Shown piece by piece: positions 1-5,869 of a stretch of DNA of 5,869 bases (the first letter of the stretch is position 1; each line of letters starts with the position of its first letter). Source of the stretch: JALXCG01 sp026991065 [NCBI: Gemmatimonadota bacterium] (lineage in GTDB: Bacteria; GCA-2686955). The position numbers were made by a program, and so were the translations under genes. Under the pieces are notes generated by a model. It ran no database searches. It was given only the letters and a program-made list of their open reading frames with translations, and was not told where the DNA came from. The stretch is from positions 1-5,869 of the forward strand of contig JALXCG010000450.1 of the NCBI GenBank assembly GCA_026991065.1, in the 5' to 3' direction.

Positions 1-606
1 CACCTGGGGCAGTATTACACCGCCCTCGCGAAGGATGCCTCCGATTCGGACAGCACTTCGGCGGTCCCTCCACCGGATGGCACACACGACCCGGTTCCGG
101 TGCACGCCCTCAGCGTGGCCGCCGGGAGCCGTTTTCGGTTGGTTGTAGAGGTGCGTTTGGGGCCGGGTGAAGTGATGCGGCCCTGGCTCGATTGGCTGAT
201 TGCCAAGCTGTTGGTTCCGGCACTGGAGCAGTTGGGGGTCGGATGCAAGACGCGAATCGGCTATGGTCGGTTTGCGCTCTGCGACCAAGCACCAGGGACG
301 GCTGTGGAGGGGGAGGGCGAGGCCGATCCCAACCCGGCTGAGCGGCCCACGGATGCCGAGCAAGAGCGTACCGTGTCCGGGGTCAAGGTGCTGTACAGAC
401 CGGGACGACCTGAACTCGTCGTGGCCCTTTCAACGGGCGAGCGTGCGAGCGTGCATGGCGACCAGGCACGAAGACTCCTGGAACGTCTTCCCGATCAGGC
501 ACGAGCCCGTATCAAGAAGAAGAAAGAACTGAAACAGGTCACTGTTGAACTCAAACGGGTCGGTCGGCTGTGGGAGATTTCCGACCTGAGGGTCGCCGGC
601 CAGTGA
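1..606 (+). CDS. cmr6: Type III-B CRISPR RAMP protein, Cmr6-like (3' part, start outside window)
   Basis: The frame is open from the first base to the TGA at 604-606, giving 201 residues; the N-terminal RAMP part lies upstream of the window. The key evidence is a glycine-rich loop at 235-273 reading GVGCKTRIGYGRF, which matches the C-terminal G-loop of Cmr6 (typically G-I-G-A-K-T-x-x-G-Y-G). Before it come a YYxxL stretch, a Pro/Asp-rich loop and a VHALSVAAGSRFRLVVEV strand-rich segment, also in Cmr6 order. In the family, Cmr6 is a Cas7-like subunit near the top of the type III-B effector that binds crRNA-target duplex RNA. After the loop come an acidic Pro/Glu linker (274-378) and a basic domain of about 75 residues (379-603) containing RIKKKKELK, which a minimal Cmr6 lacks. 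It could be another type III Cas7-like RAMP, but Cmr6 fits best. The next gene overlaps its stop codon by four bases. Confidence 0.85.
   Translation, partial: HLGQYYTALAKDASDSDSTSAVPPPDGTHDPVPVHALSVAAGSRFRLVVEVRLGPGEVMRPWLDWLIAKLLVPALEQLGVGCKTRIGYGRFALCDQAPGTAVEGEGEADPNPAERPTDAEQERTVSGVKVLYRPGRPELVVALSTGERASVHGDQARRLLERLPDQARARIKKKKELKQVTVELKRVGRLWEISDLRVAGQ
588..592 (+). promoter_or_regulatory. Probable ribosome binding site for the SIR2-like gene
   Basis: GAGGG lies inside the end of the cmr6-like gene, 10 bases before the GTG at 603. It supports that start over the in-frame GTG at 570, which has no clear purine-rich site upstream. The 603 start also gives the common GTGA overlap with the preceding stop, suggesting translational coupling. 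Confidence 0.5.
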
Positions 607-2531
607 GGATAGATCTACTGCTGGAGCAGTGGCTGGGCCCGCTGGTGGTCACCCGGCCTGCCTCTCCGCCGTCGGAGCGGGCGCTGTTTGTGGGGGCGGG
701 CTATGCCAAGTCGGTCTATGGCGCCGCACCCACATTCAGGGAACTGGTGCCGGAGGCGGTTCGCAGGCTCCGTGCCGCCGGGATGTGGCAGAGTGGAGCG
801 GGCAGGGAAGAACTCGATCCCGGCGAAGTGTTTGAGGCCCTCACTGCCCGGCTTGGACGTCTTCGGACTGCGCGGGCCATTCTGTCTGAGCCACACATTT
901 CTCCACATGGAATGGCCCTGGCTGAGCACCCTTTGCACCAGGACGAATGGCCGCTGCCGCTGGACTCGGAGTCGGTGTGGCGAACGCTCGGGGAGTGGAG
1001 ACGGGCCGCGTCCTACAACTACCGCCATCTGTCTCCGCTGAATCCCCGTCGCGGTGTGGCGCTGCTCGGACGCCTGGTGGCCGAGCGTGCGATCAATCGA
1101 GTGCTTTCGCTGTCGTGGGACGCGTATCTGGAGTTGGGGTGCTTGCTGGTGGGGCTGCCTGTGGTCGATGAGCACGACACAGACGGTGAATCCGCCTGGA
1201 ATGGTTGTGCGCGGCCGCGGATTCGGGTCTACGAGCGTGCCTCCGATGCCACACTCAATTGCCGGGGGCAAGGGGATGTGGATCTGTTCAAGTTGCACGG
1301 CGGTGTTCGTACTTTGCACCATTTACTGGATGATGTGCAGCATCGCCGGTTGACTCCGGAGAATGCAGAGTTGGAGCTGCGCCAATCATTCATGGTCTCA
1401 TCCTCCGACCTGGTCAGTTGGCGCGAACAGATCCCCTGGGTGCGCGAGCTGGTCATGGACACCATGGCCAGCCACGCTACGCTGTTCCTTGGCGTTAGCT
1501 TCAGCGATCCGGCGGTGTTTCAGGCGGTGCGGGAGCAGATCAAGCGCTGGGAGGATGCGGCCAGGCAGATTCGCAGCGGAGTTGCCGGGCGCCAGCCCAG
1601 GACCTTCAATCGCCGGGCCGATGGTGCACGACGTCCGCATCTGGCGGCGATCACGAGAAGTACCGGACTTCGCGTTCGCAACGCCATGCGGGTGTCGCTG
1701 CCGCCGGAAGTGGGATACAGAGAGATACCGCGTTACCCGAACCAGCGTGCTCAGGAGTATTGTGGTGCCGCGGACGCCGTGGATGCACTGCGGTGTGCGT
1801 ATGCCTGGCACTTGGGGCAGATCTTGTTGCGGGCTCTGCTCCCGGATAGGAACAGGACGGCAGAGCTGCTGGAGGCACGACTGCGCGACGCCGTTCAGCG
1901 CAGAAGCAGGAGCAGAACGGACGGTTCTTCCCATGGGCCGACAGCGGCGGCGGCGGGGGCCGATCCCGTGGAACTGCTCTGCGATGCGCTGGGACCATCG
2001 GCTCGTTGGGCTGCTTTGGCCGAACGGCGGCCGCCCTTTTCGCCGTTTCAGTGGGCGAGGGACGAGGGGCTCGGCGCGTTTCTCTACGCTCCCTGGAACG
2101 TCGGATTGGAGGCGTGCCACGGGGTGGCGGAGAATCTGCGGCTGATCGCCCGGGTTCTGGCCGCTCTGACAGCACCATCATCCCAATGGCAGGCAGCGGT
2201 TTCCAGGGTGGGAGAGTGGGTCGAGATTCACCGGACCGACAGCAGGATGGCGCCGGTTCGACGAATCTGGTTCTGGCCTTGGCCGTGGCCTGTTCGGTTT
2301 GGGTTGCATTCCCCCTATTTGACACAAGCGCTGCGCAGCGCGTTGCCCGCCAATACGGCCGGACACGGTACGCCCCTGCCGCAAGTTGAATTGTGTCCGC
2401 TGATCGCGAACTTCACGGAGGATTGCGCGACGAATTCACTGTGGGTCGGATCTCAAAGGGTGTGCGTGAAGAGTTGGAAGACACTCTACCGGGAGTTGAA
2501 TTTGCAAAGGGGAAATGATGCGATTGAATAG
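603..2531 (+). CDS. SIR2-like domain protein, putative CRISPR-linked NAD-directed effector
   Basis: This 642-residue protein starts at GTG 603, overlapping the previous stop as GTGA; an in-frame GTG at 570 is a weaker choice. Residues about 25-310 show the SIR2 / SIR2_2 layout: a glycine loop FVGAGYAKS (G31-A-G33) followed by APTFREL; LSLSWDAYLE at 168-177, where the family usually has TTNYDxxxE; FKLHGG with His232, the usual catalytic-histidine context; and LFLGVSFSDPAV around 295-305, matching the F(V/L)GxSxxDP end motif. There is no zinc-binding CxxC pair, as in defence-type SIR2 proteins such as ThsA rather than classical deacetylases. The usual catalytic Asn is replaced by Ser171. The C-terminal half (about 330-642) is not recognised; it has an Arg/Ser/Ala-rich linker near 440-455, a Trp-Pro run at 556-563 and predicted helices. 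By analogy it may bind or cleave NAD. The fold call is fairly firm; activity and the CRISPR link are inferred. Confidence 0.75.
   Translation: MRIDLLLEQWLGPLVVTRPASPPSERALFVGAGYAKSVYGAAPTFRELVPEAVRRLRAAGMWQSGAGREELDPGEVFEALTARLGRLRTARAILSEPHISPHGMALAEHPLHQDEWPLPLDSESVWRTLGEWRRAASYNYRHLSPLNPRRGVALLGRLVAERAINRVLSLSWDAYLELGCLLVGLPVVDEHDTDGESAWNGCARPRIRVYERASDATLNCRGQGDVDLFKLHGGVRTLHHLLDDVQHRRLTPENAELELRQSFMVSSSDLVSWREQIPWVRELVMDTMASHATLFLGVSFSDPAVFQAVREQIKRWEDAARQIRSGVAGRQPRTFNRRADGARRPHLAAITRSTGLRVRNAMRVSLPPEVGYREIPRYPNQRAQEYCGAADAVDALRCAYAWHLGQILLRALLPDRNRTAELLEARLRDAVQRRSRSRTDGSSHGPTAAAAGADPVELLCDALGPSARWAALAERRPPFSPFQWARDEGLGAFLYAPWNVGLEACHGVAENLRLIARVLAALTAPSSQWQAAVSRVGEWVEIHRTDSRMAPVRRIWFWPWPWPVRFGLHSPYLTQALRSALPANTAGHGTPLPQVELCPLIANFTEDCATNSLWVGSQRVCVKSWKTLYRELNLQRGNDAIE
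2506..2513 (+). promoter_or_regulatory. Ribosome binding site for the large ATPase gene
   Basis: AAAGGGGA lies in the last codons of the SIR2-like gene, just before tandem ATG codons at 2515 and 2518. Spacing is only one base to the first ATG but four to the second, so 2518 is preferred. The following gene overlaps the SIR2-like stop (TAG at 2529-2531) by 14 bases. Confidence 0.55.
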
Positions 2532-5500
2532 GGAACTGGCGCGCGTGTTGGGCGGCGATCTGCGCCGATTCGTGTTGGGAGACAACGGTCGACCGGTGGA
2601 GCGAACAGCGCGCAAGCTGGGAGTGTTGTGGGAACCGTGGTGGTGGTTGCCGGAGCCGGAAGGCTGGCATTGGCGAACGAAAAGTGGTGTTGCTGTATCG
2701 GCAAAAGCGCCACAGACCCCGGGGCACCTGGAGCTGGAACAGGCGCAGCGGTTGCTTGAACAGTTGGGAAACGGCGGACGGATGGCGAGTGAAACGGTCG
2801 CGGTTGTCCTGGCCGATCCAGTAAACTGTGCCGTCACGTTGGTCTGGTGCCCTGAATTTCCCGATTCCTTTTCCTCCGACTGTCAGGAGTCGTTCGAGAT
2901 ACTGGCCCGATTCGCGGAGACTGTGTTTGAGTTTGGGTGTGAGCATCAACAGGGGCTTGCCATGTTGCCCCTGGTTTATATTGTGGTGGCGGTTCCCCAC
3001 GATGCTTCGCATGTGGAGGAGGCCCGTGATCGGTTCCGGCGCAGTGAGGAGCGGGTGCTCAGGGCCACCGGGTTGGCCGATACGCGCATCAATTTCCGCT
3101 GGGTCTGGATCGACGCAAGAGAATTGGAGGCAGGTGGCGATGTAAAACGTGAGAAATTTGGCGACCGCGTGCGACGCAGCCTTCTTTTTGCCCACAGTCT
3201 ATTGCCCCAGAAGGATGAGCGCTGGCGTTATAAGCCGTGGCCTCAGTGGCGGCAGCCTGGCAGTTCCGAGCCAATTCTGAGCGAAGTGTTGAAGGAGGTT
3301 GCGGAAATCGACGCGCTGTTCCGGACGGGGGATGCACCTCAACACAACGAATCCGCCGACCCGCAGTGGTGGCACGCGACCAATAATCAAGTGTTCAGGT
3401 TGAGGGACAGACTGAAGGAGAAGTGGGAACCTCCGAACCTCCCCTCAACTCGCAGAGAGGATGCTCGGGCGGAACCGGAGATGCCGGATCACGGTACGCC
3501 GGGGCCGCAACTGTTGGAATGCCGGATGCAGGTGCGCCACTGGTCTCGCAGCGGGTTGAGCCTGCCTCTGGCTCCGGTGACGCTGGTGGCGGCCGACAAC
3601 GCGGCAGGGAAAACCAGCCTGGCGGAATCTCTCCACGCCACATACTGGGGGATAGCCAGGGCACGCTTGAATGCTCCGCCGGGTTCGCGGATCTGGAAAG
3701 AGCGTGGCAGGCCCGGCGCTGATGAGAAGACAGTGCGGCGCCCCAAAGGGTCGGTTCTGGCGGTTCGGGGAGAGGCAGACCCGGCTTCCGGCAGTGTGAC
3801 CGCCCTGTTTGGCTCCGATGTGGATCTATCCGCAGAGAGCATCGGCCCGACCGATCTGTTTATCCTGGCCGCTAAAACCAGTGACAGCCTTCCCGTACAG
3901 CAGTTGGTGGATCTGACCGAAAGCCTGAAACAGAGGATTGACGCGACTCTTGCTGCACCGCCGTCGCAGCGCGGTTGGCAATACAGCACCCGCTGGACAG
4001 ACCCGGACCCGGACCGCGATCTGGATGGCCATGAGCCTGTGGTTCAGGATCTGCTGCGGGCATTTGTCTCCCACTATGAGGAGGAGGTCCATGTCGAAGA
4101 GTCCATGTTGGGCGAGGATGACCCGGCCCGCCGGAAAGACTTGGAGCGCCTCAAGACCGCTGTCGGAGAGATACGGGAACTTCTGGAACAGCTCCATGCA
4201 GAGCAGGGTGAACGGCAGCAGGGGAGTCGTGCGGGGACAGAAGATGGCGACCACCGGGAGCTTCGCGGTGTTCCCGTTGATTTTGCGCTGTGTATGATGT
4301 TGGATCGTCGCCTGTTCTCGATCTTGGGAGCAGGCGAAGAAAAAATACGAGGTGTGGCAGCGCTCTTGGACCAGGCAAACCGGGGATCTTGCGACGACCA
4401 ACTGTACCGAACTGCAGCCATGCAGTTGGTCGGCAACTGGGCACAGTCGCTGCAAACCACTGTTTCCGCTATGGTCGAGGAGGTTGCTGAGAAGACAACG
4501 GCCACCTTCGGGGCGGAGCAGGAACTACCGGACCGTGTGCAGCGCATTCTGGTGGACCGGGAGGAGCTGAGGCTGTGCGAACAGGCCGGAACTGAAAAGA
4601 CATCGGATACCCGGCCCAATACAGCGCGATTGGTTCAGAGCGCCCATGCCCACCGTCTGGCTTGGGGCATGGCCCTCTCCCCTGCCCGCTGGCGGCCGCT
4701 GGTGGTGGATGACATCACCCTGGGGCAGGACGCGCCCACGGCAGCCCGGTCGATCTATCGTCTGGCCGCGATCGCTCGCAGCGTGGACGTATGGAACCGT
4801 TGCGACCATTCTCTGGATTCCCAACCCCAACGTTATCGCTTCACCGTGGAGAGTTGGGAGGAGGATCCCCGGAATATGACCAGCCGGGACCTCACGGTGA
4901 TGCCAGGGGAAGCGACAGAAAAAGCCTCGGCCGAGCTTGCGTGGATACAATCCACACCATTGCCGGCCCAGATGATTCTCACCACCTACCAGCGGGAGGC
5001 GGCGCAACGGGGAGCGGAATTGGTAGGGGTCGTTCGGAGTGAAGAGCAGCGCCGCTTGCTGGAGTCACTGATTCCTCTGCAGTGGCGCTCCGCTGTAGTG
5101 AGAGGATTGAGGAACGCCAGGGAGGACTATCTGAAGATGCGGGGGCAGTGGCCCGATGAGTGTGCCGGAAGCGCACCGCCCGTGCCCGCCGTCGCTGCCA
5201 GGCTGTGTTGGCGGGCGGCGGATTGGCAGCAACTTGAAAAGCTGGCGCAGGTGGCGGACAGCGATTGGGGGAGTATTCAGAAGCCGGATGATTGGCGAGA
5301 GCGTGCTTGCGAGGCGATCGAGGAATTGGGCCTGCATCGCCTAGGGTCTGCCCTGAAGAGCTGGGCCGGCTCCTGTGAGCCCAGCAGTAGTGGGAAGTAT
5401 GCCCTGAAGATACTGGAGTGGCTACTCGTGAGTGACCTCCTGCCGGCGATCCTGGTTGATGCCCGACGGGGGTATGAGCCATCCACTGTGGCGACATTTT

Positions 5501-5869
5501 ATCTGTCGGTAGATGGAAAAGGGGTTGCAATTGATCCGGTTCGTCTTCTTCGCCAGGCTTCGTTTCTGCAGTATCCCCCGTCGATCGTGCGGGAGATCGG
5601 GAGTGCGGGCGCCGGAGAGGCGGACGATTCTCCGCGCTCACCGGCGGGGGGAGCAGAGTCGAGCGAGGCCGCGGGAGAGATCGCATCACCTTCCGAAGAG
5701 ACAGACTCTGTGGGTGAGCCGGAGCGCCCGTTGGGAAGCAAATCTCCCTCCGATCCGCTTCCCAAGGCTCCCCCGGGAACAGGGGGGAAGCAGGAGGCTG
5801 CGACTCCGGCTGTGTCCGAGCCGGAAATACCGACTGGCCGGCAGCGTGTAGACGATCGCGCGCGGCACC
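2518..5869 (+). CDS. Large ABC/SMC/RecF-type ATPase (C-terminus outside window)
   Basis: A single open frame of at least 1117 codons runs off the right edge. Residues 1-345 are unrecognised: a Trp-rich start (W38, W41-W43) precedes a possible Rossmann-like alternation of strands (94-109, 152-159, 191-199) and helices (116-131, 165-184, 208-228). The ATPase core begins near 336. Walker A is A359-DNAA-G364-K365-T366-S-L, preceded by hydrophobic PVTLVA. Walker B is PLVVDDITLGQD (D731, D732, with a D-loop-like D738), followed by an ILTTYQRE segment (820-827) where related ATPases have the switch histidine; here it is Tyr824. This order matches SMC/RecN/AAA_23-like proteins, but the only coiled-coil-like stretch is short (about 537-567). 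I see no clear LSGGQ signature; TARLVQSAHAHRLAWGMAL occupies its place. From about 1028 the protein becomes a Ser/Pro/Glu/Gly-rich, probably disordered tail. Role unknown; it is probably the partner of the overlapping SIR2-like gene. Start 2518 was chosen on RBS spacing; 2515 is possible. Confidence 0.8.
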   Translation, partial: MRLNRELARVLGGDLRRFVLGDNGRPVERTARKLGVLWEPWWWLPEPEGWHWRTKSGVAVSAKAPQTPGHLELEQAQRLLEQLGNGGRMASETVAVVLADPVNCAVTLVWCPEFPDSFSSDCQESFEILARFAETVFEFGCEHQQGLAMLPLVYIVVAVPHDASHVEEARDRFRRSEERVLRATGLADTRINFRWVWIDARELEAGGDVKREKFGDRVRRSLLFAHSLLPQKDERWRYKPWPQWRQPGSSEPILSEVLKEVAEIDALFRTGDAPQHNESADPQWWHATNNQVFRLRDRLKEKWEPPNLPSTRREDARAEPEMPDHGTPGPQLLECRMQVRHWSRSGLSLPLAPVTLVAADNAAGKTSLAESLHATYWGIARARLNAPPGSRIWKERGRPGADEKTVRRPKGSVLAVRGEADPASGSVTALFGSDVDLSAESIGPTDLFILAAKTSDSLPVQQLVDLTESLKQRIDATLAAPPSQRGWQYSTRWTDPDPDRDLDGHEPVVQDLLRAFVSHYEEEVHVEESMLGEDDPARRKDLERLKTAVGEIRELLEQLHAEQGERQQGSRAGTEDGDHRELRGVPVDFALCMMLDRRLFSILGAGEEKIRGVAALLDQANRGSCDDQLYRTAAMQLVGNWAQSLQTTVSAMVEEVAEKTTATFGAEQELPDRVQRILVDREELRLCEQAGTEKTSDTRPNTARLVQSAHAHRLAWGMALSPARWRPLVVDDITLGQDAPTAARSIYRLAAIARSVDVWNRCDHSLDSQPQRYRFTVESWEEDPRNMTSRDLTVMPGEATEKASAELAWIQSTPLPAQMILTTYQREAAQRGAELVGVVRSEEQRRLLESLIPLQWRSAVVRGLRNAREDYLKMRGQWPDECAGSAPPVPAVAARLCWRAADWQQLEKLAQVADSDWGSIQKPDDWRERACEAIEELGLHRLGSALKSWAGSCEPSSSGKYALKILEWLLVSDLLPAILVDARRGYEPSTVATFYLSVDGKGVAIDPVRLLRQASFLQYPPSIVREIGSAGAGEADDSPRSPAGGAESSEAAGEIASPSEETDSVGEPERPLGSKSPSDPLPKAPPGTGGKQEAATPAVSEPEIPTGRQRVDDRARH

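Noticed and set aside
570-602. Upstream GTG at 570 as the start of the SIR2-like gene
   Set aside because: It would deepen the overlap with the cmr6-like gene to 37 bases and lacks a good ribosome binding site. GTG at 603 has GAGGG 10 bases upstream and forms a typical GTGA overlap.
1363-2145. A 260-residue plus-strand frame inside the SIR2-like gene
   Set aside because: It is rich in Arg, Cys, Trp and Gly with no domain signal and lies wholly inside a frame with clear SIR2 motifs.
2413-3195. A 260-residue open frame on the minus strand across the SIR2/ATPase junction
   Set aside because: It lies antisense to two well-supported coding frames, has no recognisable motif and is rich in Arg, Ser, Pro and His, as expected for a shadow frame in GC-rich DNA.
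3395-3722. Possible separate small genes or a frameshift in the low-complexity stretch before the Walker A
   Set aside because: The frame starting at 2518 reads through without a stop, and the segment is explained as a Pro/Glu-rich linker (about residues 300-335) leading into the ATPase core.
4060-4220. Long SMC/Rad50-type coiled-coil arm in the ATPase
   Set aside because: Only about 30 residues (537-567) show heptad-like Leu/Glu/Lys spacing. The total span between Walker A and Walker B (about 365 residues) is far too short for a true SMC arm.
3826-4619. Minus-strand open frames of 181 and 209 residues opposite the middle of the ATPase gene
   Set aside because: They overlap each other and the ATPase frame, which carries Walker motifs on both sides of this stretch. 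Their Ser/Arg/Cys-rich composition looks like out-of-frame translation.
1-5869. CRISPR array, tandem repeats, insertion-sequence ends or a rho-independent terminator
   Set aside because: Reading along the window I saw no regularly spaced direct repeats, no terminal inverted repeats and no GC stem followed by a T run. The whole window is taken up by coding sequence.

Overview
The window is one dense, GC-rich, plus-strand stretch of bacterial DNA with no gap of even 50 bases between genes. It holds the 3' end of one gene, one complete gene and the 5' part of a very long gene that runs off the right edge. The base composition and the frequent GTG/GTGA starts fit a high-GC bacterium, perhaps a proteobacterium. 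Nothing in the sequence fixes the taxon.

Layout. (1) Positions 1-606 are the C-terminal part of a RAMP protein of a type III-B CRISPR-Cas effector, best matched to Cmr6, with an added basic C-terminal domain. (2) Positions 603-2531 encode a 642-residue protein with an N-terminal SIR2-like domain (probable NAD-binding or NAD-cleaving fold) and a large uncharacterised C-terminal half. (3) Positions 2518 to the right edge (5869) are one uninterrupted frame of at least 1117 codons. It encodes an ABC/SMC/RecF-type ATPase with a Walker A near residue 360 and a Walker B near residue 731. An unrecognised alpha/beta N-terminal region of about 330 residues precedes the ATPase core, and a disordered Pro/Ser/Glu tail begins near residue 1028.

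The genes overlap: a 4-base GTGA between genes 1 and 2, and 14 bases between genes 2 and 3. They therefore look like one translationally coupled operon. The simplest reading is a type III-B CRISPR locus whose last cmr gene is followed by an accessory pair, a SIR2-type effector and a large ATPase. I do not recognise this pair as a named CRISPR accessory system. The functional model (target sensing by the Cmr complex or by the ATPase, followed by NAD-directed toxicity) is inference. No Cas10, Cas1/Cas2, CRISPR array, tRNA, rRNA, mobile element, promoter or terminator can be seen in the window.
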